Positions 1 through 8,738 of a DNA stretch of 64,000 nt are shown in pieces; positions within the stretch are counted from its first letter, which is position 1; each line of letters starts with the position of its first letter. This DNA is from Clostridium sp. (GTDB lineage Bacteria; Bacillota; Clostridia; Lachnospirales; Lachnospiraceae). The position numbers were made by a program, and so were the translations under genes. Where the stretch lies: positions 124,001 to 188,000 of the forward strand of contig JAGZZT010000002.1 of assembly GCA_018377235.1 (NCBI GenBank). Reading direction: 5' to 3'. Below the pieces are notes generated by a model, which worked only from the letters and a program-made list of their open reading frames with translations, searched no databases and had not been told where the DNA came from.

Positions 1-116
1 ACCGCCTTTACAGCGAAATCATTCATGATTATTTCGGCATGTATCAGGGGTACGCAGGTGTGATGCAGCAGTATATTTTTTACTATGAAAGAATGCAGAG
101 AGGAAAGGTGAAGTAG
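1..116 (+). CDS. 3' end of an unidentified protein (partial)
   Basis: An open frame enters from the left edge (first full codon at 3) and ends at TAG 114-116, encoding about 37 residues rich in Tyr, Met and Gln (ending YYERMQRGKVK). The gene body lies outside the window, so no family can be assigned. A strong hairpin follows 35 bases downstream, consistent with a real gene end. The direction is opposite to the next seventeen or so genes. Confidence 0.55.
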   Translation, partial: RLYSEIIHDYFGMYQGYAGVMQQYIFYYERMQRGKVK

Positions 117-150
117 GGAATTTCAGATTAATAACAAAGCTTTTAAAACA

Positions 151-189
151 CAGACTCCCCACCGCGAATAAAACGCGGCGGGGAGTCTG
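151..189. terminator. Bidirectional intrinsic terminator
   Basis: The arms at 151-166 (cagactccccaccgcg) and 174-189 (cgcggcggggagtctg) form a 16-bp GC-rich stem with one mismatch and a 7-nt loop. A T-rich stretch follows on the plus strand (tgttcattttcatttt) and an A-rich region precedes it. It sits between two convergent genes and can serve both. Confidence 0.8.
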
Positions 190-247
190 CTGTTCATTTT
201 CATTTTCCTTGGATTCCTAATCTATCTGGCAGACATGCATGAGAAAG

Positions 248-682
248 CTAGTGAAAATAACCGTAATCAAATGTGCTGGTAATGCTCTCTTTCAGCGCCC
301 CGTCCTTGTACGCCTTGGACTTTACCTGGATTCTATAGCTGTAGCCCTCCACTACATAATAGTTTTTCTCCATCATTACAGCATGAGGGGCTTCTGGAAC
401 TGATTCCTCCGACCAGGATTTGATCGTCTTCCAGGTGCTGCCCTCCAGTCTCTGCAGATTGCATGTAACCTTTACTTTATCTACTTTGCTTCTGTTAGCA
501 GTTACACTTGCTATAATCGTTGCCTTTCCGCTGCTGCTGATATCCAGATCACCTACAACTGTTGTGAAATAAGACCATCTGGGATCCACCCTCTTCTGAG
601 GCCCTGCAAAGGCTGTCATCGTCAGGCTCAAAATGGCTGCGATCACTAAAAGTAACTGTGCTGCTGTTTTTCTGTGTTTCAT
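248..682 (-). CDS. Small secreted protein of unknown function
   Basis: 144 residues. The N-terminus MKHRKTAAQ followed by a hydrophobic core and AFA-G is a clear Sec signal peptide, probably cleaved after residue 26. The mature part (about 118 residues) alternates hydrophobic and polar residues, ends YGYFH and looks like one small beta-rich domain (motifs VKVTCNLQRLEG and WKTIKSW). A good ribosome site (GGAGG, 7 nt) precedes ATG 682. It lies 63 bases downstream of the sigma/anti-sigma pair on the same strand and could be co-transcribed with or controlled by it. I do not recognise a function; similar small secreted proteins are common in clostridia. Confidence 0.75.
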   Translation of the reverse strand: MKHRKTAAQLLLVIAAILSLTMTAFAGPQKRVDPRWSYFTTVVGDLDISSSGKATIIASVTANRSKVDKVKVTCNLQRLEGSTWKTIKSWSEESVPEAPHAVMMEKNYYVVEGYSYRIQVKSKAYKDGALKESITSTFDYGYFH

Positions 683-745
683 GGTAATACCTCCATCTTT
701 CTTTTTATATATAACACGATGGAAGTCTCCTCCATAGTTCAGCTT

Positions 746-1507
746 TTAATAAAATTTTGTATTTTTTAATTCAATATCTTGTATTTTAACACTTTCCAGG
801 ACTTTTTCCTCCTCCTCAGCGGAGATATTTCCCACCACGCCGAACTGCCCGGCTGTGCTTCGGACTACAGTCTGATTGTACCCCTCCTTCTGGTACAGCG
901 TTCCTTTCCTTCCATTAATCTCCACCTCTGTCTGCACCAGATTCTCTGTATCTATCTGAGAGTTGTGCGGTTCCTTGTAGTAGTAAAAATCATACCATTG
1001 CCCATTTTCAGCTACATAAAAAATAACAAAGCAGTCCTCCTTTTCCTCCACTAACGATACATAAAACCCCTTCACCACATAGTCCGGCTCATACTCCTGA
1101 AAGTGTTCTGTCACGCCGTCTTTATCATCTTTATCTACCAGAAGCTCGCTGTAGGTCTCTCTTACCTCCGTGAAAAAGTTCAGCACAGGTGTGCGGAAGG
1201 CAGAGGAGGTAAATCCCATATACACGCTGACGGCAAGGCAGGCTGCCATGCCTGCAGCTGCCTTTTTCATCCAGCGGCGGCGCTTTTTCTTTTTTTCCTG
1301 CAGCGCAGCCATTTTAAAAAGCTGTTCCATTCTCTCCCTGTGGCCTTCAGAAAACACATGCCCTTTCTCTCCTGGCGCGCCCCTCTTTCCTTCATTGTTC
1401 TCCCGGCGCTCGTATGATTCAAACTCTTTCAGCTCATCGTCCTTTTCCAGCTGCTCTAAAAGGGCCAGCGTCAGGAGCATTTCATCACGTTTTTCTCTTA
1501 TCTTCAC
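746..1507 (-). CDS. Membrane-anchored anti-sigma-like protein (DUF4367-like)
   Basis: 253 residues, starting at GTG 1507 with GGGAGG 7 nt upstream and overlapping the sigma gene stop by 4 bases (GTGA). A charged cytoplasmic N-terminus of about 80 residues leads to a basic KKKKRRRWMKK patch and a single membrane helix (about residues 83-101). The extracellular C-terminus carries a region resembling DUF4367 (GFYVSLVEE, YNQTVVRS). Coupling to an ECF sigma gene plus one transmembrane helix is the standard layout of an anti-sigma/sensor protein, so I infer that it holds the sigma factor at the membrane. No zinc-finger anti-sigma motif (HxxxCxxC) is visible. Confidence 0.75.
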   Translation of the reverse strand: MKIREKRDEMLLTLALLEQLEKDDELKEFESYERRENNEGKRGAPGEKGHVFSEGHRERMEQLFKMAALQEKKKKRRRWMKKAAAGMAACLAVSVYMGFTSSAFRTPVLNFFTEVRETYSELLVDKDDKDGVTEHFQEYEPDYVVKGFYVSLVEEKEDCFVIFYVAENGQWYDFYYYKEPHNSQIDTENLVQTEVEINGRKGTLYQKEGYNQTVVRSTAGQFGVVGNISAEEEEKVLESVKIQDIELKNTKFY

Positions 1508-2058
1508 ACGCGTTCCTCCCTCTCTTTTATAATCGCACAGAGTTTGAGCCTTGCTCTTCTAAGCCGCGAATTAACGGTAAACTGGCTGAGATTTAACAGC
1601 TCTCCTATCTCCTTTGATGACAGTTCGTTAATATAATAAAATCTCAGTACATCCTTATACTTTTGATCCAGCTTGTCAATCGCTTCCGCCAGATCTGTCA
1701 CAGAGACGCGGTCAAAGAAAACCTCCTCTGTGCTTGGAGCGAGAGGTGTAATTTCTGTCTCTATTTCCTCACAGGAAATAGGCTGCTTCTTTCTCTTCCT
1801 GTACATATCAACGGCTGTATTTCTGGTAATAGTCATCAAGAAATTTTTTGTTCTGATATCGTTCAGTTCCTCAGCCGTTACCCGGTCGAGATTTTTGATT
1901 ACCTTGATCAGAGACAGCTGAACCGCATCTTCTGCATCCTCCACATGATTCAGCACCTTGTAGGCTGCCATATACATGGAATTGCTGTAGAGTGCGTATA
2001 AAGTCTGAAATTTTGACAGCTCGCCCGGATCCTTAAGCATTGAAGTAAGAATAATCAT
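1504..2058 (-). CDS. ECF-family RNA polymerase sigma factor
   Basis: 184 residues. Region 2 is seen in YMAAYKVLNHVEDAEDAVQ and the following helix up to ITRNTAVDMYRKRKK. Region 4 is seen in LDQKYKDVLRFYYINELSSKEIGELLNLSQFTVNSRLRRARLKL, the usual helix-turn-helix for -35 recognition. The length is typical of group 4 (ECF) factors. It is translationally coupled by a 4-base overlap to the membrane protein downstream, the expected regulator. ATG 2058 has only a distant GAGG; an internal ATG at 2040 is possible. The target regulon is unknown; autoregulation of the cassette is usual for such pairs. Confidence 0.92.
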   Translation of the reverse strand: MIILTSMLKDPGELSKFQTLYALYSNSMYMAAYKVLNHVEDAEDAVQLSLIKVIKNLDRVTAEELNDIRTKNFLMTITRNTAVDMYRKRKKQPISCEEIETEITPLAPSTEEVFFDRVSVTDLAEAIDKLDQKYKDVLRFYYINELSSKEIGELLNLSQFTVNSRLRRARLKLCAIIKEREERV

Positions 2059-2152
2059 GGTTCTTTTGTTCTTTCCTCGTATTTATTGAAATTTCGGCAG
2101 TCGCTGGGCGTCCGCTCTTACAGGTCTCCGTCCGCTTTCTGCCTGCTCTTGC

Positions 2153-2209
2153 AAAAGGGCGCTGCAATCCAGCCTTTTGTGTCCTTCAAGCCATCTTGCA
2201 GCGCCTTTT
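2153..2209 (-). terminator. Terminator of the radical SAM gene
   Basis: Read on the minus strand, aaaaggcgctgca (2209-2197) pairs with tgcagcgcccttttg (2166-2152) around a 30-nt loop and ends in a short T run. It lies 30 bases beyond the stop of the minus-strand gene that ends at 2239. Confidence 0.6.
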
Positions 2210-2238
2210 GATGTTTCGATCTATCTCTTTTGTTGTTT

Positions 2239-3111
2239 CTATAAATCTCCTGTTTCCCGGAATCTTCTGTAATGGTGTGTGCTTTTCGCTTCATCCAGCT
2301 GGGCCAGCATAGATGGGATGTCATCATTGAGATTTCCCGCCAGAACTACATAGTTGGAAGCGTGGTTTGTACGGAACACAGTTCCTGGAGAATCCACATG
2401 TTCCAGGAAAATTTTCATTTCATCCACAATCTCATCTGCGGTTATCCTCTCGAACCGCCCTGTCACCACGTCGTCGTACATGGGGGTTCCCTCATAAAGG
2501 CGAAGTGTCAAAAAGGACGCGTACTCCGGATTCATGGCTGAAATAAGATCTGCGCAGGAACGGGCGTGCTCCTCCACTTTTTTTCGTCCTCCAAGTCCTG
2601 AAATGAGGGTTACTGAGGTCTGAATTCCGCAGCGTTTCAATTTCTGTCCTGCTGCCTTCAGCTCATCCGCCGTCACACCCTTGCAGATAGACTTAAGAAT
2701 GTCATCATCTCCTGACTCTGCGCCCACATAGACGATTCCAAGCCCCGCCTTCTGAAGACTCTTTAACTCCTCCTCGCTTTTTCTCAAAATATCCTGAGCC
2801 GTTCCGTAAGACGCCACACGGGTGCAGTTGGGGAACAGCTTCTTCACTGCCTTTAAAATCTCCAGAAGCTTTTCCGTCTGGAGCACCAGAGCGTCCCCGT
2901 CTGCCAGAAATACCTTCTGAACATAGGCTCCATAGCTGTCATGAGCCTCCTGCAGATCCTCCATAATCTCCTCCATGCTTCTGACACGGAAATCCTTAGC
3001 CTTATACATGTTGCAGAAGGTGCAGGTATTGTGGGCGCAGCCGATCGTCACCTGTACAATTAAGCTTCTTGCCTCGCTGGGCGGACGGTAAACAATTCCT
3101 TCATATCTCAT
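2239..3111 (-). CDS. Radical SAM protein
   Basis: 290 residues. The iron-sulfur motif is at CAHNTCTFC (about residues 25-33), spaced Cx4Cx2C rather than the classical Cx3Cx2C; this spacing is known in an Elp3/YgiQ-like subset that begins with a YRPPSEA-type N-terminus. Downstream GDALVL, ASYG and VYVGAESGDD match the SAM-binding strands of the TIM-barrel fold. There is no B12-binding or auxiliary-cluster domain, so this is a minimal enzyme. The start overlaps the metallophosphoesterase stop by 4 bases, suggesting coupling. Substrate unknown. Confidence 0.88.
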   Translation of the reverse strand: MRYEGIVYRPPSEARSLIVQVTIGCAHNTCTFCNMYKAKDFRVRSMEEIMEDLQEAHDSYGAYVQKVFLADGDALVLQTEKLLEILKAVKKLFPNCTRVASYGTAQDILRKSEEELKSLQKAGLGIVYVGAESGDDDILKSICKGVTADELKAAGQKLKRCGIQTSVTLISGLGGRKKVEEHARSCADLISAMNPEYASFLTLRLYEGTPMYDDVVTGRFERITADEIVDEMKIFLEHVDSPGTVFRTNHASNYVVLAGNLNDDIPSMLAQLDEAKSTHHYRRFRETGDL

Positions 3112-4733
3112 CTTAACTCTTCTCCTTTTTCTGTGTAATCAGCCGCTTTTTCGGCTGTTTCTTTCTTCTCAAATGGGTATGGAAAGTCCTCTCCTGCCTG
3201 GAGGATCAGGGAATTATGATCCTTTCCTGTATCCTTTATCATGGCCTCAAGGTTTTCATACCATTCAGAGGTTCCCAGATACCTGTTCCAGTAAAAATAC
3301 ATCTGATTTTCTTTTACATTTCTTCGGCTGACTGCAGTGCCTGCGCAGTAAGCGCTGTTGAGCTGGCCGTACAGCTTGGCCATATGGAACTTCCTGTCGT
3401 TTGGGATGGAGCTCAACGCTCCATAAACCTGGTTCTGAATCGTCTCTATAAGGAAATCGGCGCTGTATTGGGGGAAATTCAGCAGATTTTCATCTGTCAT
3501 TCCCTGGGACGCTGCCCATCCGGCCACATCTATGGGGCAGGTCTCATACTGAACGCTTCCATCTTCCTTCCACTGAAGTTCTCCGTACTGGCATGGCGGA
3601 ATCACCATGGAATCTGATACAATTTCATAGATTCCATAAGGCTCCTCTGTCTGGGAAGGGCCGCCGTTTCCGTGTTTTTTTACTCTCTGCAGATGAAGGT
3701 GGCCGCTTATGTAAACAGGAATGCCGTACTGTTCCAGCAGATCTATCACCTGGACTGCATTTTCCAGCGTACAGTCCTCCGGATACAGAGTACTCTCCTT
3801 CAAAAGGTTATGATGGGCAATGGGAATCACCATAACCTGTTCCTCCCTGGCCTTCTTAAGCCATTCCTCCATCCACAGAAGAGTTTCTTTCCGGAGCCTC
3901 CCGCCGATTTTATTCTCAGGATCATATTGGCAGGAATCCAGCATCATCAGCCAGTACCTCTCGTCCGCCTGATAGATGTAGCTCAAGGAGCTTTCGTCTC
4001 TGTCCATCGCTTCATCATAACCGAATTCCCGGTAAATGGAATAGAATTCTTCCGCATTAATATTGTCTGCCTTCTTTTTTTCTGTTCCCTCAAAGGAGGA
4101 TGCCGATGGATGATTGATGTCGTGATTTCCAGGAATGACAAGTACAGGGACTCCCTGGTTTTCCAGCAAACGCAGCTTTTTCGCCAGCTCCTCGTGATTG
4201 ACCCGCTCTCCGTTCTGTGTCAAATCTCCACTTAAAATCAGCGCATCCGGCTGTTTTTCGGCTGCCTCTGCCAGAAACGCGTCTGTGATAGGATCCAGGT
4301 ATTCTATCACCTTCCCATCATCGTTTCTCACAAAGTTCTGGAACGCCTCTCCGAAATCGGTCATCAGAGGCGACTGGTAATGAAGATCTGACGCAATCAT
4401 AAAACAGGGCGGCTCATAAGGAGGTTCTTCAGGAATTGCTGGTTCCTGCCCCGGCCTGCTCTGGCTGAAGGCTGGAACACTGTCCTGTCTGCTGTTTTCC
4501 TCCTCTATTTTATTTTCCTCGGGCATCTGAATTTCAGCTGTTTCAGACTCCTCTGGCGGCTTGGAAATCTCCGGGAGAGTCTCAGCCAGAGTCCCGCTCT
4601 CCGAAGGTCTTTTCCATGATTTTCCTCCTGGCAGAAAGCGTACCACAAAAAATACTGCCGCAGCTAATATAAAAATCTCTGCCAGATAGAACAGAAGCCT
4701 TATCGCCTGCTGTCTGTCCTTCTCTGGTCTCAT
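3108..4733 (-). CDS. Membrane-anchored calcineurin-like metallophosphoesterase
   Basis: 541 residues. A membrane helix at about 15-31 (LAEIFILAAAVFFVVRF) is followed by a Glu/Pro-rich linker to about residue 108. The phosphoesterase core then shows all family motifs: SDLHY, LSGDLT, PGNHDIN, AHHNLL and SGHLHLQ, giving the binuclear metal site. The catalytic domain should face outside the membrane. A paralogue with the same core and similar C-terminal region is encoded at 11175-12638 as a lipoprotein. The substrate could be a nucleotide, a phospholipid or a cell-wall phosphoester; sequence does not decide. Confidence 0.9.
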   Translation of the reverse strand: MRPEKDRQQAIRLLFYLAEIFILAAAVFFVVRFLPGGKSWKRPSESGTLAETLPEISKPPEESETAEIQMPEENKIEEENSRQDSVPAFSQSRPGQEPAIPEEPPYEPPCFMIASDLHYQSPLMTDFGEAFQNFVRNDDGKVIEYLDPITDAFLAEAAEKQPDALILSGDLTQNGERVNHEELAKKLRLLENQGVPVLVIPGNHDINHPSASSFEGTEKKKADNINAEEFYSIYREFGYDEAMDRDESSLSYIYQADERYWLMMLDSCQYDPENKIGGRLRKETLLWMEEWLKKAREEQVMVIPIAHHNLLKESTLYPEDCTLENAVQVIDLLEQYGIPVYISGHLHLQRVKKHGNGGPSQTEEPYGIYEIVSDSMVIPPCQYGELQWKEDGSVQYETCPIDVAGWAASQGMTDENLLNFPQYSADFLIETIQNQVYGALSSIPNDRKFHMAKLYGQLNSAYCAGTAVSRRNVKENQMYFYWNRYLGTSEWYENLEAMIKDTGKDHNSLILQAGEDFPYPFEKKETAEKAADYTEKGEELR

Positions 4734-4775
4734 CCTCTTGCCTCTTTTACTATTTTACTTCTTTTCCTCACTCCG

Positions 4776-6275
4776 CTATCCTCTTTCCTCCAGCCGATCC
4801 AGACGCTCTAAAATCCCTCTCTCCTGATCCTCAAACAGAAGACGCCGGTTATACGCGTAATATCTTTCGCATTGGTGCTCCCGCAGGAATCTGACGCTGT
4901 TTCTGCCGGCTGTCAGCCCGGTAACAAACATAACCATCTCCTGACTGTCTCCGAACGCCGCCTCAAGAAAGTCAAAACCTCTCTCCAGCTTTTGGAGGGT
5001 TTCATCACAAAAGGCTTCATACTCCTCCTGCTCCTCTGAAAACAGCTTCCGGACTCTCTCAAAGCCCGGTTCAAACTCCGTTATTCCCTCTTTCTTAAGA
5101 ATGCCTGCATACGCTTCCAGTCTCTCTGAGGCTGAGAGCATGGAATATTCCTGTTCCCTGTCAATCAGCCCCGCCTTTCTCTGCTTTCCAGCTGCATCCG
5201 CCAGTTCCTTCGCCAGCTCTTCCAGAAGAGACAGAGCTCTCCCGTCTCTCACCTGCTTCAGCTTCTCAAACAAAGAGGCAATCAGATTTTCCCGCTTTTC
5301 TGCCTCTCTGAATTCTCCATTTAAGTAAGAGAGAATCAGATTCACCACACTGAACCGCTCATCAAAAGCGGCCCTGGAAGCCCGGTTAATCACGGACTCG
5401 GGCACGGTTCCTGACAGAATCGTCCCAATCTGATACTCAGACTGGTATCTGCGGTAAAGCTCCAGGTAAGCGGCAAAATCTTTAGCAATACCGGGATTTT
5501 CAATATACTGCGCCGCTACCTCCCTGTCAACCGTCTTTCCCAGTTTTTCGTATACCTCGATCAGGCGCGCTAAATCCTCCCATCCTCTGGGCGTGGCAAA
5601 CTGTTTTCCAGACACCGTTGACTCAATGCGGTAAAAATGTTCCTTTCTGGCTTCCAGGTATGCAATGACTGCCGGATGCACAGCCGCATTCACTGCATAC
5701 TCCTTCCACACTTCAAAATCTGCCTCCACTTCAATGCGCCGGATTCTATCTAAGGTAGCGATATCAAACTCCCGCACTGATTTATTGTACTCTGGAGGAT
5801 TTCCAGCGGCTGCAATAATAAAGCCCTCTGGAATCTTGTGATTTCCGAAGGTTTTGTACTGCAAAAACTGAAGCATAGCCGGAGCCAGAGTCTCTGACAC
5901 ACAGTTAATTTCATCAATAAACAAAATACCCTCTGAAATTCCCGTCTCCTCGATTTTGTCGTAAACAGAAGCTACAATCTCGCTCATGGTGTAGTCAGTG
6001 GCCTGATATTCCTGCCCTCCATAGCTCTTTTTTTCAATAACGGGAAGACCGATAGCGCTCTGCCTTGTATGGTGTGTAATGGTGTAGGATACCAGGCCAA
6101 TTCTGCACTCTCTGGCCACCTGCTCCATTATCTGCGTCTTTCCAATGCCAGGCGGCCCTATCAGAAGCAGAGGCCTCTGGCGGACAGAAGGAATCACATA
6201 CTCCCCTCTCTCATCTTTCAGAAGATAGGCCTCAATACAGTCTCGGATCTCCTGTTTTGCCCGTTTAATGTTCAT
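4776..6275 (-). CDS. MoxR-type AAA+ ATPase
   Basis: 499 residues. Walker A is GPPGIGKT (residues 40-47) and Walker B is ILFIDEIN (117-124); a sensor-like AAAGNPPEYN and the arginine-containing DRIRRIEVE follow. The AAA+ module covers about the first 270 residues; the rest is helical and charged. It overlaps the start-proximal end of the VWA-protein gene by 11 bases, the standard MoxR-VWA pairing in which the ATPase remodels or metal-loads a client with the VWA partner. A GGAGG ribosome site sits 9 nt before ATG 6275. The client is unknown. Confidence 0.88.
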   Translation of the reverse strand: MNIKRAKQEIRDCIEAYLLKDERGEYVIPSVRQRPLLLIGPPGIGKTQIMEQVARECRIGLVSYTITHHTRQSAIGLPVIEKKSYGGQEYQATDYTMSEIVASVYDKIEETGISEGILFIDEINCVSETLAPAMLQFLQYKTFGNHKIPEGFIIAAAGNPPEYNKSVREFDIATLDRIRRIEVEADFEVWKEYAVNAAVHPAVIAYLEARKEHFYRIESTVSGKQFATPRGWEDLARLIEVYEKLGKTVDREVAAQYIENPGIAKDFAAYLELYRRYQSEYQIGTILSGTVPESVINRASRAAFDERFSVVNLILSYLNGEFREAEKRENLIASLFEKLKQVRDGRALSLLEELAKELADAAGKQRKAGLIDREQEYSMLSASERLEAYAGILKKEGITEFEPGFERVRKLFSEEQEEYEAFCDETLQKLERGFDFLEAAFGDSQEMVMFVTGLTAGRNSVRFLREHQCERYYAYNRRLLFEDQERGILERLDRLEERG

Positions 6276-7599
6276 ATGGTTTTTCCTCCAGTTCTTCCGG
6301 ACCTAAAATCAGCTTAATTGCCCAGGGAGGCACGTCCGCATCGCTGTAATCCTCCCTCATAAAGACAAACGCCGTCTCATAAGGCGGCATTTTCACCGGA
6401 AACGGCCCGTAACCGTCCGTAAAATAAATCAGTCCCTTTAAGTTACTAAAATCCCCCGCTGAAATCAGCCTGTTTACATATTCAAATGCCGGCCTGAAAT
6501 CAGTTCCTCCCTGTCCAAGGATCTCCATATGATCCATATACCTGGCCAGATCTCTCTGATTTTCAATTTTCCTGTCGCTCTGCACCTTTTCGTCACACTG
6601 CAGAATGCGGATGTTCACACGGGCAAAAAAACTCTCTGACTCTGAAAGCACCTGATACGTCTGTGAAAGAAACTTCCTCACCAGCTCCCCTGAGCAGGAC
6701 ATGGAGGTGTCAATGACAATAACAAACTCCTGAATTTTCTTAATCTCCTTTGTCTCCATCGGTTCAATCAGAGGCATATTTCCATAAGTCCGAAGGCCGT
6801 AATCGTAATAGATATAGTCGAAGGCGTCCATATCCACCTGCACGGTTTCCCTCATCACAGAAAACTGTCTGAGGAATTCCCGGTAATCCACCTTTTCCCT
6901 GTTTTCAATGCGGATCTGGGTTTTCAAATCTCTCGCTTCGCTGGATGGCATCTTGGAAAAGGTCTCCATTTCTGTTTCCATGTTCTGCCGGATTTCCTCC
7001 CAGCGGTTCTGTCTCTTGCTGGAGTTTTTGGGCTTCCTTCCGTCCTCCCATAAGTCATGGCTGTCCACATAAAACTCTGCAGCAAGCCTCTGAATCCTGC
7101 CCTCACTGAACTCCTCCTTCTCCAGAGCATTATAGACAGACTGGGCGTTCATCACCGCTGTCTGCTTTTTAAGCCTCTCATAGATCTCCCTGCGGGCCGC
7201 AGAAGGAGGAATCCTGAGAGCCTTGATAAGAAGTCCATCAATTAATGCTTCTGCCGCGATATCGCAGGACAGATCCCAGAGCTTTTTCTCCCTTCCCCTT
7301 CTGGCATCCATATGAAGAAAGATACAGTGAAGTACCATGTGAAGATACGCCCGGTTCACGTGAACTCTGCCTCTGCGATACAGAAAAATCAGATAATCCG
7401 GCTGAAAACAAAGGCGGAATCCGTCTGTGGCCACGCCTCTTCTCTTCATATCCGGCGAAAATAAAAGTGCGCTTAGAGCTGCATCCATAAATCTCAGATT
7501 CAAATACAGCTCGTTTCGCGCATTCCTTAAAATTTCCCCGCAGATGTCACAAAGTTCCTGGGCCTTCTCCTGTTCCAGAAATACCGGGGATTTTTCCAT
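6265..7599 (-). CDS. VWA-domain / putative metallopeptidase protein (DUF2201-like), MoxR partner
   Basis: 444 residues. The N-terminal half has a possible zinc motif, HMVLHCIFLH (residues 87-96), as in the DUF2201 N-terminal metallopeptidase-like domain. The C-terminal part is a von Willebrand A fold: FVIVIDTSMSCSGE carries the MIDAS DxSxS (Asp297, Ser299, Ser301), with GGTDF and FTDGYG supplying the later metal ligands. The gene precedes the MoxR ATPase in the operon with an 11-base overlap. AAGGAGG stands before ATG 7599. Function is inferred from the pair: a chaperone-like complex acting on an unidentified target. Confidence 0.85.
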   Translation of the reverse strand: MEKSPVFLEQEKAQELCDICGEILRNARNELYLNLRFMDAALSALLFSPDMKRRGVATDGFRLCFQPDYLIFLYRRGRVHVNRAYLHMVLHCIFLHMDARRGREKKLWDLSCDIAAEALIDGLLIKALRIPPSAARREIYERLKKQTAVMNAQSVYNALEKEEFSEGRIQRLAAEFYVDSHDLWEDGRKPKNSSKRQNRWEEIRQNMETEMETFSKMPSSEARDLKTQIRIENREKVDYREFLRQFSVMRETVQVDMDAFDYIYYDYGLRTYGNMPLIEPMETKEIKKIQEFVIVIDTSMSCSGELVRKFLSQTYQVLSESESFFARVNIRILQCDEKVQSDRKIENQRDLARYMDHMEILGQGGTDFRPAFEYVNRLISAGDFSNLKGLIYFTDGYGPFPVKMPPYETAFVFMREDYSDADVPPWAIKLILGPEELEEKPYEH

Positions 7600-7602
7600 G
7601 GC

Positions 7603-8619
7603 CTATGCCTCCTTTGTCTTTCCTGCGTGATCCTTTCCCGCTGGACGCTCTGCAGCAGGCACGGGAACAGGCATCACTCCGTTCTTTCCCAGAGATACCT
7701 TCAGAAACTCCTCCATGGCTTTTGTCATATATTTATTTCTCTTTTTATAAAAATACACGTTCCGGATTGCCAGTCCATCATCCATCTTATAATAGCACAG
7801 CGGCACATCGAAGGGGACGCTGCTGACCAGCGCATCCGGGATGAATGTAGCCCCCATTCCCTTACTGGCCATGTTAAAAGCCGTGATTACCTGATCTGGC
7901 TTCAGAATAATATTAGGAGTATAATTCTGGCGGCTGCACATTTTTACACCCCGTTTGTAAATGCTGTTTTCCTCCTTCAGGAAAATAAATGGAGTTTTCT
8001 TTAAGAGCGGCAGAGGCAGCTCCGGGAACTCCCTGGACTGGTACGCTCCGCTCTCTATCGACTCCCGGCTCAGCCTGTACTGGTTCAGCTCCTGGTTAAT
8101 CTCAAAGCCAGAGGGAACAGCCAGCACAATCCGCTCCGTGCTGTAGTAATATTTGTCATAATTTTTGTCATCCATCTCCGAATTATCGATAAGAAGATCG
8201 ATCTCCTCGGAAAACAGCTTGTCCGTCAGCTGGGACGTGGTTCCCTCTACCAGTTCAATCTTGATCTGCGGATATCTGCGGGAGAACTCTGCCAGAAGGC
8301 TGGGAAGGATATAGGAGGTAAGAAAAACAGTGCCTCCAATGGTCAGCTTTCCGGCTAACAGACCATTTAAGTTGTTCAGCTGATTAATTGTATTCTGCTC
8401 CAGCGCAAACAGCTTCTCGATGGCGTCAATATAGACCTCTCCGCTGGGCGTCAGCCCAATAGGTGAGGTGCTCCTGTCAAAAATAGGGCTTCCTATCTTT
8501 TTTTCCACCTTTTTGATCGCCGTGCTTAGAGCCGGCTGGGTGATGTAGAGCTTCTGAGCGGCCTTGGAAAAACTCTTTTCCTCGTAGACCGCATACACAT
8601 ATTCTTTTCCGTCAAACAT
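7603..8619 (-). CDS. LysR-family transcriptional regulator
   Basis: 338 residues from ATG 8619, chosen because AGGAGA lies just upstream; an in-frame ATG at 8652 has no ribosome site. The N-terminal winged helix (FDGKEYVYAVYEEKSFSKAA... with SFSKAAQKLYITQPALSTAI as the helix-turn-helix) is followed by a periplasmic-binding-protein-like effector domain (LTIGGTVFLTSYILPSLLAEF). The C-terminus has an unusual tail rich in Pro, Ala and Lys. The MoxR/VWA operon starts 4 bases downstream on the same strand, so the genes may be co-transcribed. The inducer is unknown. Confidence 0.9.
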   Translation of the reverse strand: MFDGKEYVYAVYEEKSFSKAAQKLYITQPALSTAIKKVEKKIGSPIFDRSTSPIGLTPSGEVYIDAIEKLFALEQNTINQLNNLNGLLAGKLTIGGTVFLTSYILPSLLAEFSRRYPQIKIELVEGTTSQLTDKLFSEEIDLLIDNSEMDDKNYDKYYYSTERIVLAVPSGFEINQELNQYRLSRESIESGAYQSREFPELPLPLLKKTPFIFLKEENSIYKRGVKMCSRQNYTPNIILKPDQVITAFNMASKGMGATFIPDALVSSVPFDVPLCYYKMDDGLAIRNVYFYKKRNKYMTKAMEEFLKVSLGKNGVMPVPVPAAERPAGKDHAGKTKEA

Positions 8620-8682
8620 GTTCTCTCCTATATCTTTCCTATAATTAAACATTAATAGTTATTATTTTTCTATATGAATTTG

Positions 8683-8711
8683 ATTATATACGAACCCTGT
8701 TATATAATCAA
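8683..8711 (-). promoter_or_regulatory. Sigma-A promoter of the LysR regulator
   Basis: On the minus strand TTGATT (8711-8706) and TATAAT (8688-8683) are 17 bp apart, about 65 bases before the chosen start at 8619. Confidence 0.6.
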
Positions 8712-8738
8712 GGCATAGCGTAAAAGTTGTTTTACGAA

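Noticed and set aside
2118..2327. 69-codon minus-strand frame downstream of the radical SAM gene
   Set aside because: It overlaps the end of the radical SAM gene and the terminator hairpin, has low-complexity basic sequence and no ribosome site.
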